NCBI RefSeq assembly: GCF_007565055.1
Contig: NC_044559.1
Coordinates: 38,241,546 to 38,305,545, forward strand
Source of the DNA: Rhinopithecus roxellana
Lineage: Eukaryota; Chordata; Mammalia; Primates; Cercopithecidae
Length of the DNA stretch: 64,000 bases
Direction: 5' to 3'
Positions 32,860 through 44,786 of the stretch are shown piece after piece (the first letter of the stretch is position 1; each line of letters starts with the position of its first letter). The translations under genes and the position numbers were made by a program. Under the pieces are notes generated by a model that saw nothing but the letters and a program-made list of their open reading frames with translations, made no database searches and was not told the DNA's origin.

Positions 32860-33060
32860 GCCTTCGCTCTGTGCTAGTCCTTACATCCTTGAATCATCAC
32901 AAAACATACAAGGGAGGTGCTATTCACAAAACATACAAGGGAGGTGCTATTCACAAAACATACAAGGGAGGTGCTATTATGATCCCCAGGACTGAGAGGT
33001 GAAGTGACTTGCCCGCAGTCCCCTGGTCAATAAGTGGTAAAACCAGAAAGGGATCCAAAT
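32860..33060 (-). repeat. MIR fragment containing a tandem repeat
   Basis: 'cttacatccttgaatcatcac ... ggtgctattatgatccccaggactgagaggtgaagtgacttgcccgcagtcccctggtcaataagtgg' is MIR complement, expanded internally by a three-copy 27-mer. Confidence 0.65.
32898..32978. repeat. Minisatellite, 3 perfect copies of a 27-mer
   Basis: The unit begins CACAAAACATACAAGG and ends TGCTATT. Three identical copies lie head to tail. In one frame each encodes the same nine residues (HKTYKGGAI), but this is not a gene. Confidence 0.97.
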
Positions 33061-33258
33061 GAGGAAGTTTTCCTCCAGGGCTTGGCTCTTACTTGACCAC
33101 CCGTCACATGCACTGTGCAGTCTTCAGGTGACCCTTGGTTTTGGCTGCTGTCATACCAAGAAGGGGCCGAACACCTCTCTCCTTACAGTGGGCAATGGAT
33201 ATGTCTGTCATTGCCATGTTACTGTTGCCTCCTTTCAGAAATAAAGAAAAGTGTTCTT

Positions 33259-33552
33259 GGCCGGGTGTGGTGGCTCATGCCCGTAATCCCAGCACTTTGA
33301 GAGGCTGAGGCAAGCAGATTATCTGAGGTCAGGAGTTAAAGACCAGTCTGGCCAACATGGTGAAACCCCATCTCTACAAAAAGTATAAAAATTAGCCAAG
33401 TGTGGGGGCATGCACCTGTAATCCCAGCTACTCGGGAGGCTGAGGCAGGAGAATCGCTTGAACCTGGGAGGCAGAGGTTGCAGTGGGCCGAGATCATGCC
33501 ACTCCACTCCATTCTGGGTGACAGAGTGAGACTCTGTCTCAAAAAAAAAAAG
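33259..33552 (+). mobile_element. Alu element
   Basis: Sense Alu with target-site duplication 'aagtgttcttg' at about 33249-33259 and 33550-33560. Confidence 0.95.
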
Positions 33553-34557
33553 TGTTCTTGCTGGCTCAACTGCACATGCCACTGGGCCCTTGCCTGGCTA
33601 GAGTGTCAACCCCATATGGGCAGGGCCATGGCCTGCACTATCAATGCCCATAGCAACAGGCACCGAGGCCAGCACATGGTAGGCCCTAAGTTAAGATTTG
33701 CTGATGGAGACTCAGCCTCCCTAGAAGTTAGAGGGACTGGAAATGCTCTTTCCCCACCTGTTGACATCCCCACCTGCTGCCTGGGGACCAGCAGGATCCT
33801 GCCATGAGTACAGGGATCAGAGGCCTAGGTTGGTTGGCACCCACCAACCCTACTCTGGCCAGGCTTTGAGGGTGTGTTGGAGCGGGCCTCCTGGCATTCC
33901 AGATGGAGTACTGGTGTGAAAAAGCATCTCTTCCCCTGCTCACTCCCTCAGCATTCTCTCCCCACTGTAGGTTTCAAACTAGCGAAAATGAAAGTGTGCC
34001 CTGGGCACCACATCAATGTAAGTGTGCAACTGTTTTCTGTCCTCAACAGGATAAGGTGCTTGCACCTGAACATCAGTCAATTATATCCCCAAGAACACTG
34101 TTTAGTGCAGCAGGCAGTTTTTTTTGGTAGCAAAGCTTTCTTGATGAAGAATGCAGTACATTAACAATTGTTAAAGAAAGTTATTCTGACCCTTGTTCAA
34201 ACAGCAAGGAAGACTTTATTCTGGACTACTCTGATAGGTGTCAAGACTATCACAATAGGGGAGCGAGATCAAGCTCAACTCCGAATACAGCAAAGACAGC
34301 TGGGGACTTCAGAATCTTGCTGAAGGTAGGTCAGGGAGATCAGATAACATGAGTGGAGAGAGACTCTCAATAAGCTGACTTAGGAGAATTCTTGCTACAA
34401 CTGAACTAGGGAGGCTGAAGACAGGGCCCCAGGGTGACACCTAGTCAGAAACAGAGCTCCCAGGGACCAGTCTAAAGTTTGCTTAAAGACAGTCTTTGCC
34501 AAGTTCTCTATCCCATCATGTGCCTAGAATAAGCAGTTGGCCAACTGGCCACTTTGA
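33553..34557. other. Unique intergenic sequence
   Basis: No gene or confident repeat is seen. Confidence 0.4.
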
Positions 34558-35236
34558 GGAGTGTTATGGTTCAAATGTCCAAAGTCATGCTGAAATTTAA
34601 TTGCCATTTTTTTTTTTTTTTTTTTTTTTTGAGACGGAGTCTCGCTCTGTCGCCCGGGCTGGAGTGCAGTGGCCAGATCTCAGCTCACTGCAAGCTCCGC
34701 CTCCCGGGTTCCCGCCATTCTCCTGCCTTAGCCTCCCAAGTAGCTGGGACTACAGGTGCCCGCCACCACGCCCGGCTAGTTTTTTTTTGTATTTTTAGTA
34801 GAGACGGGGTTTCACCATGTTAGCCAGGATGGTCTCGATCTCCTGACCTCGTGATCCACCCGTCTCGGCCTCCCAAAGTGCTGGGATTACAGGCTTGAGC
34901 CACTGTGCCCGGCCTTAATTGCCATTTTGATGGTATTAAGAGGTGAAACCTTTAAGGAATGATTAGGTCTTGAGAGAGCTCCTCTCATGAATGGATTAAT
35001 GCTGTTATCACAGGACTGGGTTATTATCTGGGAGTCTGGCCTCCTTTTACATTGCCACATGTGCCTGCTCACCACGTGATGCCTTCCATCTTCAAACATG
35101 GAACGTCTCTTGCCAGATACTGGGGCCATGATCTGGGACTTCCCAGCCTCCATAACTGTGAGCTACCTAAACTTCTATTCTTGATAAATTATCCAGTCTG
35201 TGGTGTTGTTATAGCAGCAGAAAATGGACTAAGACG
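34558..35236 (+). mobile_element. MLT1 LTR interrupted by an AluY
   Basis: MLT1 text starts 'gtgttatggttcaaatgtcc', is cut at 34610 and resumes at 34915. It includes 'gatggtattaagaggtgaaacctttaaggaatgattagg' and ends 'gttatagcagcagaaaatggactaagac'. Confidence 0.85.
34611..34914 (-). mobile_element. AluY of Old World monkey type
   Basis: Antisense AluY with a perfect 14-bp target-site duplication 'ttaattgccatttt' (34597-34610 and 34915-34928). Carries 'ctagtttttttttgtattt', 'cccgtctcggcc', 'aggcttgagcc'. Confidence 0.97.
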
Positions 35237-35412
35237 AGTAACACTGCTCTGAACAATCTCATCCTCATTTCTGTCTTCAAAAGTTTTCTTCCCTTGGTTT
35301 GCCTAGAGAAACTTCTAGAAGAATATTGGAAGCTGTTTAATTGGAGCAAGATTCAATGGACAATAGTAAAGAAAATTACAGATTTCTGCCTGAGAATAAC
35401 GAGACTGAATTA

Positions 35413-35416
<4 letters not shown>
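35237..35416. other. Unique intergenic sequence
   Basis: No gene is seen. Confidence 0.4.
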
Positions 35417-35466
<50 letters not shown>

Positions 35467-35577
35467 CGAGTCTCATTATGTTGCTCAGGCTGGCTATGAA
35501 CTCCTGGGTTCAAGCGATCCTCCTGCCTCAGCCTTCTGAGTATCTGGGACCACAGGCACAGGCTACTACACCCAGCT
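35417..35577 (-). mobile_element. Free left Alu monomer with 45-base poly-T
   Basis: A single Alu arm (FLAM-like) follows an uninterrupted T run at 35417-35461. The flanks 'agactgaatt' (35402 and 35579) form the target-site duplication. The tail is unusually long for so old an element. Confidence 0.85.
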
Positions 35578-36754
35578 AAGACTGAATTTTAAAAAGGAAG
35601 AAGAGTTATTTCCCAGGGAAATAAAGGTGTTCATGGCCAGGAGCTGAGCCTGTGAGGCACGCTGGACATGCTCCCTGGGGGTTCTTTTGTACACCCCTGG
35701 CAGGTTATGGGGTTGGAGACATGACTGGGTGGGAGAGGACAGACAAGAAGTGGATGGAGGAGAATTATACATCTACGGTTTCTATTTACCCAGCGTTCTT
35801 CTAGAATCTTCAAGGCTATGCTGACCAAGACTCTGGCCAGGATGAACCCAAGGCAGGAACCACCCCTACAGCTGTGAGGCTCCCAGGGCTTCTCCATTCA
35901 TTGTACCATATGAGGCAGGAGGGGTGAGAGTCATCTCTTCAGTGGAGGAAACCCTGAAGCTCAGGGGATGAGGGGGGTGACCCTGGTCTTACAGCCAATG
36001 AAGGGAAGAAGGGATTCCAGCCAGCATTTCCCAAAACACCCCCAGGTACTGGGCTGTGCTGCTCTCTAGAAGAAAACAGTCATGAAATATGGGGAAATAG
36101 GTTTTCGAAATGGGCTCTATCCACAATGGAAAATTTCCCACTGTTCATCCAACTGTGCCACCACTGGGAATTTCCAAAGGTGATCATTGCATAGGTGTGA
36201 AAGATGTGATCATAGAGATTGTTCCCTGTGGCATTATTCATCATGGACAATAGCATTATTTATCAAACACAAACAAGGCAGATGTCCACTGAAAAAGAAC
36301 AATTTGATAAAATCTTGTGCATTCACACGCTGAGCTCCTTTGAACGACTGAAAGCAAAGCTTATTTGCAATCTACATAGTTTTGTAGTAAGGCAATCATA
36401 CAATAAAAGGTATATATTTTTAAATTATTGGAATAGTTTGCCAGAAAAGGATATCATTATCAAAAGTAAACTCAATGAGCAATAATTGTGCACAGCTCCG
36501 TTTGTGTGCAAAGCCTTGTGCTTAGGTCTGTGGAGGGATCAACATTTAGTGACACCCAATCTTGTCCTCTGAGGATTCACATTTGGAGAGAGCCGGGACA
36601 GGGCTCTCCCTCTCACCTGGGAGAGGCAGCGCAAAGCCTTCTGGGGAAAGGCAAGGGTTCACATGGGCTTGGGTTCAAGTTCTTAGGTAGGGGGAGATCA
36701 AGGTAAAAACAAAGGCCATACAGTGTACCAGTTGCTGGGATACCGGTGTCTTTG
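35578..36754. other. Unique intergenic sequence
   Basis: No gene or confident repeat is seen. AT-rich at 36220-36490. Confidence 0.4.
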
Positions 36755-37107
36755 GTCTGTTCAGGCTGCTGTAACAAAGCACCATGGCCTGTGTGCCTGA
36801 GAAGCAGCAGACATTGCTCACCTGCCTGGAGGCAGGAAGTCCAAGATTAGGATGCCAGGAGGGTCAGGTTCTGGTGAGAGCCCTCTTCTGGAGAGTAAAT
36901 GGTTAGCTCCTCACTGTATCCTAACATGATGGAAAGAGGGCTAGAGAGCTCTCTGGGGTACCTTTAATAAGGGCATGAATCCCATTCATGAAGGCTCCAC
37001 CCTCACGACCTGACTACTCTTGAAGGCCCCACCTTCTAATACCATCACACTGGGGGTTAGGATTTTAAAATACGAACAGGGGAAACTCAAATATTCAGTC
37101 CATTGTA
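36755..37107 (-). mobile_element. MLT1 LTR, antisense
   Basis: 'ctgttcaggctgctgtaacaaagcaccatgg' to 'ggggttaggattttaaaatacgaacagggg...attcagtccattg' is the complement of MLT1. Confidence 0.8.
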
Positions 37108-37156
37108 TAGAGGGTGCACGCAGGGGAGAAGTCAGTGGTGGTGATGTTACTTGAAG

Positions 37157-37498
37157 GAAGGCTTCTTCCCTGTCTTCCTTCCCTCCCTCTTTCCCTTCCT
37201 GCCTTCCTTCCTCCTTCCCTTCCTTCCTTCCTCGCTCCCTCCCTCCCTCTTTCCTTCCCTTCCTTCCTCCCTCCTTCCTTCCCTTCCTGCCCATCTTCCT
37301 CCCTCTCTCCCTCCTTCCCTTCCTCCTCCTTCCCTCTCTTCTTCCCTTCCTCCCTCCCTCTTTCTCCCCTTCCTTTTCTCCCTCTCTCCTGCCTTCTTTC
37401 TCTCCTTCCCTTCCTCCGTCTCTCTCTCCTTTCTTTCCTATTTCCTTTCCTCCATCCTTCACTCCCTTCCTTCCTCCCTCTGTCCTTCCATTCCTCAC
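37157..37498. repeat. (TTCC)n pyrimidine-rich microsatellite, about 340 bp
   Basis: Almost pure C/T on the + strand (TTCC, CTCC, TCCC units). Long open frames through it (Ser/Pro/Leu/Phe-rich on +, Gly/Arg/Lys/Glu-rich on -) are repeat artefacts. Confidence 0.97.
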
Positions 37499-37610
37499 TC
37501 AGGAAGCCAAAGAACCTGGAGTCTGATGTCTAAAGGCAGGAGGAGAAAAGAAGCCTGCTCCAAAAGGGAGAGAGGAAGCAGAGAGAGTGAACCCCCCTCC
37601 TCCACCTGCT

Positions 37611-37871
37611 TTTTTTGAGACGGAGTCCACTCTGTTCCCCAGGCTGGAGTGCAGTGGCATGATCAGAGCTCACTGCAGCCTCGACCTCCCAGGCTCAGGC
37701 CATCCTCCCACCTCAGCTTACTGAGTAGCTAGGGCTACAGGCGTGCACCACCATGCCAGGCTAATTTATTATTATTTTTTATAGAGACAAGGTCTCACTA
37801 TATTGCCCAGGCTGGTCTTGAACTCCTGATCTCACAATCTTCTCCCCTCAGCTTCCCAAAGTGCTGGGATT
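37611..37871 (-). mobile_element. Alu, 5'-truncated at a duplication breakpoint
   Basis: Antisense Alu ends at 'caaagtgctgggatta', missing its first 20-odd bases. The very next base starts a 267-bp duplicated segment. Confidence 0.9.
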
Positions 37872-38141
37872 ATTTTGCTTCTGACTGGGCTCCCCTAGCC
37901 AGGGGCAGGAACGACATCCTAGGAAGACAATCTGTCTAAGCAAACACTCAGCATCAGGAATGAGCAGAGGTTGGGGCATGGGGGGATGGCCACAGGGAAT
38001 GCTGGGGAAGGAGGGGACATAAATGATTCTATTATTGCAGCTTTAATGAGCAGAGACAGCATTCCCTTGTTGCATCATAAATTGCCTGGGTTTCATGGTC
38101 ACTCAGTAATTGATGGTGGGGAAAATGTTTTCCAAGCCCAG
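37872..38141 (+). repeat. Local segmental duplication, copy 1
   Basis: 'attttgcttctgactgggctcccc' through 'tcactcagtaattgatggtggggaaaa(t)gttttcca' is repeated at 40980-41247 with high identity (about 20 differences by eye). Confidence 0.93.
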
Positions 38142-38787
38142 CCCCTCTAGGTGGAGGTCTTTGTCCCATTTGGGCCCCAGCTGATTGGATGGTGGCACCC
38201 ACATTGAAGACAGGTCTTTCTCCCTCAGTCCACTGACTCACATGCTAATCTCCCTTGGAAACACCTCATAGACACCCAGTGCTCCATCAGCCATCCAGGC
38301 CTCCAGCCATCCAGTCAAGTCGACGTGTAAAATTAACCATCACAGAACTTGTGGCGAATAAAACTTCAAAAAAATCTGGATGGGCACACGTTTACAACTG
38401 GGAAGTGAAAAATCTTCACCCTAGTAAACTCCCGCCTCCCCATGATTTTTATTCCCTGGAACTAATTCTTGTCAACACTATGGTGGGTTGAACAACTTCC
38501 ATTCAGAACTGGTCCATCAGCATTTGGCCCGGACACATGTATTACAGTCTTTTGAAGAAATTTATTTGTTTACCTAAATTGGATTATCCCAGACATGCTG
38601 TTCTGTGAGCTTTGGTTTCACTGAAGAATAATATGTCTTCCATATTTTCCCATGGTAAACACTGAGTTAATGTTCTCCAGTGGTCACGTGGTGTTCCACC
38701 GTTCAGGTGGACATTGCTTAGCTTTGCAGGTCCCTATGGGCAGGATTCTGGAGGTTTACCAGGCTTTTCCCATTGCAATTCTGAAGG
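38142..38787. other. Unique intergenic sequence
   Basis: No gene or confident repeat is seen. Confidence 0.4.
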
Positions 38788-38913
38788 CTACTCAGGAGGC
38801 TGAGGCAGGAGAATCACTTGAACCTGGGATTCAGAAGTTGTAGTGAGCTGAGACTGCACCATCACACTCCAGCCTGGGCAACAGAGTGAGACTCCATTTC
38901 AAAAAAAAAAAAA
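38788..38913 (+). mobile_element. Alu right-arm fragment
   Basis: Starts at 'ctactcaggaggctgaggcagg' and ends 'ctccatttc' plus 13 A residues. The 5' part is missing. Confidence 0.9.
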
Positions 38914-38927
38914 GACGATATTTGATA

Positions 38928-39291
38928 TGGATTGACTCTGTGTCCCCATCCAAATCTCATCTTGTAGCTCCCACAATTCCCATGTGTTGTGGCACAGTCC
39001 TGCTGGAAGATAATTGGATCATGGGTGCAGGTCTTTCCCATGGTGTTCTTGTGATAGTGAATAAGTCTCACGAGATCTGATGGTTTTAAAAATGGGAGTT
39101 TCCCTTCACAAGCTCTCTCTTTGCCTGCCGCCATCCATGTAAGCTGTGACTTGCTCCTCCTTGCCTTCCACCATTATTGTGAGGCTTCTCCAGCTATGTC
39201 GAACTGTGAGTCCAATTAAACCTCTTTCTTTTGTAAATTGCCCAGCCTTGGGTATGTCTTTATCAGCAGCATGAAAATGGACTAATACAAC
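38928..39291 (+). mobile_element. MST/THE1 LTR
   Basis: Complete from 'gatatggattgactctgtgtcc' to 'atgaaaatggactaatac'. Includes 'gaataagtctcacgagatctgatgg' and 'gagtccaattaaacc'. Confidence 0.88.
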
Positions 39292-40267
39292 ATTCAAATA
39301 TCTTAAGTAGTTGTTGAAAGGTTTCTCACCCTGAAGTATTTTCTCCCATTCAGGGTGGGGATTGTCAAATGCCTGAAGTTGGAGGAGGCATTCAGTCCCT
39401 CCATGCTGCTTTTGAAAGAGATTCATGCTCTGCTCTGCCCATCTAGAACTTCAAAAGTGAGACCCAGGAAATCACTCTGTCAATCACATCTCAGGCCACC
39501 TGTGAGAAAAGTGTAAACCAGAACCTTCCCAAAAGTCTCCTAGGAAAGAAAAAAACCTGTGTGTCTCTCTGTGTGTGTTTCCCTGTGGTATTCAAACAAC
39601 ATTTTGCAGGGATTCAACATCTTCTACATCGAGCCAACAGTCAATATAAATCGAATTGGACCTAATGACTGGATTTCTCTCCCCTCTCAGCAATGGTGAC
39701 AGTGATTTCTCAGACGCCTTTTAGTTACAGACAAGTTTCTGAACAACATAATTAGGTTTGGGTCTTTGCAGCCTGCCCTATCGGACTATTGATTATCCAC
39801 TAAAATCTCCTGCCCTGCGGATGTCTGGATGTGCAGTCGGCATGGCAAGTGGGCGAGGACAGCTTTGATCAGGGGGGTGTAGGAGCCTCCACAGGGCTGT
39901 GTCCCGAGTCTGTGGTCCCTTCCAATGTCCTCTGCTGTGAAGGACCACCTGTGGGTGCCCACCTATTGGCCCTCACAGTGTCAGACATCATCTGCCCCCA
40001 AACCACCAAGGTCCAAGAGGCAGAGTTCTAGTTCTCACCACCCTGCCCTTACACGTGTATGACCTTGGGCAAGGTGCTGTCCCTCTCTGGGTCTGCTTTT
40101 CTGTGTGTCAAAGGCAGCCACTAGACTTAATAGCCTCAAAGACCCCTTGCAGCATATAGTTGCTACCTGGTGCCATCTCACACAAATAGTTAATTTACAA
40201 CTTTCTCTCAGCCCCATTTTAAAAAGCACAAACAAACAAACAGACACAAAACCCAGATGAAATTAGT
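39292..40267. other. Unique intergenic sequence
   Basis: No gene is seen. A MIR-like scrap ('gaccttgggcaaggtgctgtccctctctgggtctgcttttctg') lies at 40060-40105. Confidence 0.4.
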
Positions 40268-40368
40268 TGAGTTGAGCCCAGGAGGTCAAGGCTGCAGTGA
40301 GTTGTGATCATGCCACTGCACTCCACTCTGGGCAATAGAGCTATTCCCTTTCTCTTAAAAAAAAAAAA
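40268..40368 (+). mobile_element. Alu right-arm fragment
   Basis: 'gttgagcccaggaggtcaaggctgcagtgag' to 'ctttctctt' plus A tail. 5' end missing. Confidence 0.85.
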
Positions 40369-40979
40369 GAAGAATGAGCCCAGATGAACCTACTGAAACA
40401 TGGACACGGCAGAGGCCTGTAAATGCTTTCTCAGGGCTTTATGTGTTCTTACAGGTCGAAGCCCAGGAAGGCTGTGATGACCATATAAAGCTCAACATTT
40501 GCAGCAGAGAGAGGACTTGAGTTGGGCACTGGGCTAGGAATAGGATTGGGAACGGTAGAGGGATGAGGCAAATAGCATGACTGATAACTGTTTCTGGGGC
40601 ATGGAGGGGCCAGTGTGATTCAAGCAGAGGTAGGAGTGAGGGGTGGGGTGGGGTGGGTTGTGGATGATCTTGGGAGTCAGGCAGGAGAGTATAGATGTGA
40701 GGTATCAGGGAGCTACCTTAGGCACCTGAACAGGGGAGGGTTTTGTTGGAAGAAAGTGGTGGTTCATGGAGATCTACAGAGTCACAGATAGACTGGAGGC
40801 AGCACATGCTGCCGGGTGGGGCAGAGAGGAGGCTTCTGGGGTAGGAGTTGGTGGCAGGGACAGGAGTGGGGATGAGGAGGGAACAGGAACCATTCAATAG
40901 AGAATTGGAGGGTGCCTGTGCCATGCTGTGGGCCTTCAGCTTTGATGGCACAGCTGGGATCATGGGATGACATCTGGGC
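40369..40979. other. Unassigned sequence, old-repeat-like
   Basis: 40570-40760 has the 'gggagtcaggcaggag...ggaggg' look of an ancient interspersed repeat. I cannot name it. No gene. Confidence 0.35.
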
Positions 40980-41247
40980 ATTTTGCTTCTGGCTGGGCTC
41001 CCCAGGCTGGGGCAGGAACGACATCCTAGGAAAACGATCTGCCTAAGCAAAGACTCAGCATCAGGGATGAGCAGAGGTTGAGGCATGGGGGGGATGGCCA
41101 CCGGGAATGCTGGGGAAGGAGGGGACATAAACGATTCTATTATTGTAGCTTTAATGAGCAGAGATAGCATTCCCTTGTTGCATCATAAATTGCCTGGGTT
41201 TCATGGTCACTCAGTAATTGATGGTGGGGAAAAGTTTTCCAGGCCAG
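40980..41247 (+). repeat. Local segmental duplication, copy 2
   Basis: Partner of 37872-38141, same orientation, 3.1 kb away. Here it is surrounded by unique sequence rather than abutting an Alu, so this may be the source copy. Confidence 0.93.
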
Positions 41248-42994
41248 ACCAGGTAGGAAGAGGTGAGGGCTTGGATAGGTAGAAGAAAGGGAGTGGATGT
41301 TCCAGGTGGAGGAAGTCACTTAGGCAAAGGCATGGAAGCTGGCCTGAGCAACAGCAGATCACTGGACCCACAAGGAGACAGCCAGTGAGGGCCGAGCCTC
41401 CTGCGTAGTGGGTGCCTGATGGCATTGGTGAGTTGCCTGGGATGGTAAACTCACTTCATAAGTGATCAGGGAACTTGGATCAGCCACAGCATTTACTGAA
41501 CTCTTACTCTGTGCCAGGCTCTGGGGACGCAGGGGTGAATAAGACACTGAAGCCCCTGACCTCACTGAGCTCCCAGGGGGAGGGACCCAGAAGCCCAACA
41601 TTAATGACAGTCATATTAGTAACTTTGTGATTATGATGAGAAATACCAGGACTGGAAGGTTTTGGGATCTATCAATATGGCACAGAGGACATATGCTCTG
41701 GTGTCAGGGAAGGCGTCCCTGGGAAGAAATACCTTCCCATCCATTGACTTTCAACCTGTCTGTGTTTTGACCTAGGATGTAAAGGCCAAGGGAGAATTAA
41801 TGAGATGTAGGCAGAAGAGGAAAGGACATTTTGGGCAGTAGGAATGGCCTGAGCCAAGGCCCTGGGGTAGGAGGGAACATTGGGTATATGAGCAGATGAG
41901 AGGCTAGGAATGCAAACAAGATAATCAGATGAAAAGAGAGAAGAGTTCCCCAGGCAGAAGGAGCAGAGAGCAGAAAGGCCCTGAGGCAGAGTGCACTTAC
42001 TGAAAAGAGCCCAGTGTAGCTGGGTGGGGAAAGGTAGGGCAAGAGGGAAGGCCATGGGCAAGTGGTATAAGAGGAGGAGAGGAGCTCCCAGGCCAGTGCT
42101 TCTCAGGCTGGAATTCTGGGGCCCTGGAGATACACAAAGACATCTGAAGCCATGCAAGAGCCCAGAGAATCATAAGGGAATCTGATCTGAGATAGACAGC
42201 AAGGACAAATGTGGCAAATTAAGATGGAAAGAGTGGGCAGGGCTGGACCAGGCGTGTCCCATTGGGCCACATGGAACACTTTGGACATTATCCCAAGTGA
42301 GAGGCCATTGAAGAGTTTTAGACAAGGAAGTGGTGTGACCATGTTGGTTTTTTGCAGCTGTCTCTGGCTGGGGAGGAAGGTAGACTGTATGAGGCCTGGG
42401 GATGCTGGGAGCAGACATGGGGGTAGGAGTGGGAGGGGGGATTGCAATAGTCCAAATGAGAGTGGAGGATCAAGGCATGAAGCGAATGAAAACCTGCTCT
42501 TCACAGCCAGCTGGCTCCTCTGCAGCCTTCAATGACAGCAAATGTCCTCAGACAGGTTAGTGATTCTATTAAAGTAGCCAAACCTGGAGACCCTCATTTA
42601 CAGATAATGCCACATGAAGCCAGTTAATTCAGTGATTGAATTATTAAGTTAGAGCATCTATGACCTAATGTCATTGGTAGTCAGGGAGGCATCCTTCAAG
42701 TAAATTGACATTTGCCTTCCCATTCCCTCTTAAAATCAGAAGAGTCGATTGGTTAAATTTTATACAGAAAATGTTCTTTTGCAGCTGCCTACACAGAAAA
42801 CCTCAGAAATGCGTGAGAATGAAATACATTCTTTTTCTAATCATAGTCTCATTATTTACCTGTATGCTAAACAACTGATTGTGTTGGCGCCAAGTGAAAA
42901 ACAACCCTCCACCTGAATGAGACAGATCTTGGAGGAGACTTTCCATGTATTCTTGAAAAGAATGTGAAGTCTGCTGCTGTTTGGTGTAAATAAA
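41248..42994. other. Unassigned sequence with ancient-repeat character
   Basis: 41790-42460 has phrases such as 'gagcagagagcagaaaggccctgaggcag' and 'gagaggccattgaagagttttagacaaggaagtggtgtgacc', seen in a common old mammalian repeat that I cannot name. No gene is supported. Confidence 0.35.
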
Positions 42995-43700
42995 TACCAA
43001 TTAAGCCAAGGTGGCTGCTGCTATTGTTTTGATCTTCTATGTCTGGTGATTTTTTTGTTCAGCTGTTCTATCAATTGTTGAGAAAGGGTGTTCAATTTCC
43101 CCACTTTGATTATGGAAATGTCTATTTCTCCCTTTCATTCTGTCCATTTTTGTTTCATAAATTTGGGGCCTTATTATTGGATGCATATGCATTACAACTT
43201 TTATATCTTCCTGTTGATTGACTCCTTTTCTCATAATGAAAGCTCCTTTTTAGATCTCTGTTTCAAGTTTTGTTTTTGAAATCTATTTTATCTGAAATTA
43301 ATACACTCACTTCAGCCTTCTTAGGTTTACAGTTTACATGCATTGTATTTTTTTCATCCATTTACTTTCAACTGATCTGTGTCTTTATATTTAAAGAGTG
43401 TCTCTTATAGACAACATAGAGTTGAGACTCTTTTTAAAATCATTTCTGATGACTTTCTTTTATTTGTAGTGTTCATTAATGTTTAATGTAATTTTTGATT
43501 TAGCTGGGTTTCCTCCATCATTTTATTTTTGTTTTCTGCCTGACTCCGCTGGTTTTTGTTCATCTGTTCCTCCTTCCCCTTCTTTTAAAATGACTTGAAT
43601 ACTTTTTCTTAGAATGCATTTAGTTTTAATTTTTCTGTTAGCTGTTTAGCGATTCTTTGCGTTATTTTTGACAGTGGTTGTCCTAGGATTCCATCATACG
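42995..43700 (-). mobile_element. Old L1 (L1M) fragment, antisense
   Basis: 'gaaatctattttatctgaaattaatacac', 'tccatttactttcaactgatctgtgtc' and 'agagtgtctcttatagacaacatagagttg' match the complement of mammalian-wide L1 ORF2 or 3' sequence. No intact frame. Confidence 0.6.
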
Positions 43701-44636
43701 TCCTTAACTTTTCAGAGTCCATTTACAGTTAATCACAGGCCCTTCACATAAAGTATGGAAATATGGTCTCATTACAGCCCCAGAACCACCCCCATCCCTT
43801 AATAACAGTTGTTGTAAGTGGTACATCTGCTTATGTCATGAGTCCCTCAAGATGATGTTATAATTTTAATTTTAAACAGTTAAAGGTTTATACAGGAAGT
43901 TAGAGGGAAAAGGCAAAAAGCAAAACCACAAAACAAAAAGAATCCACCCAAGAGTCTTTTGCCTTGAGCCAGACCTAGCCCTTTTCCGATGTTTTGCCAT
44001 TGTTTTCTGGGGAAGGAGGTTTCCATCTGCTATCACTGCCCTTCAGTCTGGCTTGAGACAGCACATGGCCCTGCCTGCTCCCCAGGTGGCATCTCCCTGC
44101 ATGGCCTGTGTGTTCAGTGCAGCCAATGCTACATTGAAAGTGTTTGCCTTTTCTAAGTGTCTATGGTGACAGCCTCTTTATCACCAACATATCCTTTTGG
44201 CAGGGGTGGCAGTGGTGGGGTACCTTATGCACAGAGAGGTGAGTTGATTCTCTGCCCTGTTCTGAGCAGACTGTGGTGCCCGTTTCTTGGTTTCTTTTCA
44301 CTTATTTCCACTTCATCCTAGATCCCCACTCCTGGCCCCCTCCCGGAGAAGGGGATCCACTTCCAATGTACTTGATTCATACCCTTGGATGGGAACGAAG
44401 CCTCCAAAAACGTAATGGTGCCCATGTGCTTGTCATGTACCCACTTGGAATTATGCTATAGAACTTACTCTCCTCCTCCTCCCAAGACCCAAGGCCTCCT
44501 AAAATCTGCCTGTGGAGATGTGTGCAATGCAGTGCACGGTTTCCATGGCTCCATGGTACTCTACAGTTGCGTCCTCCACATTTCACCTACATCTTCCCTA
44601 GTGAGGGAAACCCAGGTTGCCTCATTTCCCCACTGC
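43701..44636. other. Unassigned sequence
   Basis: May include further decayed L1 up to about 43930. No gene is seen. Confidence 0.35.
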
Positions 44637-44686
44637 TGCACACAACATGGCAATGACCATCTGCACACGACATGGCAATGACCATC
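44637..44686. repeat. Tandem duplication, 2 x 25 bp
   Basis: TGCACACRACATGGCAATG plus ACCATC occurs at 44637-44661 and 44662-44686 with one difference. Confidence 0.95.
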
Positions 44687-44740
44687 CTTGTTCATGCCCC
44701 TTAGGTTCTGAGTAGGGATTTCTCAGAGACGAACAGGACA

Positions 44741-44742
44741 GA

Positions 44743-44782
<40 letters not shown>
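44741..44782. repeat. (GA)n microsatellite
   Basis: About 40 bases of GA dinucleotides with one GG interruption near the start. Confidence 0.97.

Positions 44783-44786
<4 letters not shown>

Noticed and set aside
32898..32978. Three regular identical repeats considered as a CRISPR-like array
   Set aside because: The copies are contiguous with no spacers, lie within a MIR in a primate genome, and have no cas genes. This is a minisatellite.
36986..37618. 170-aa (-) and 155-aa (+) frames rich in Gly/Arg/Lys/Glu or Ser/Pro/Leu
   Set aside because: They are translations of the TTCC microsatellite.
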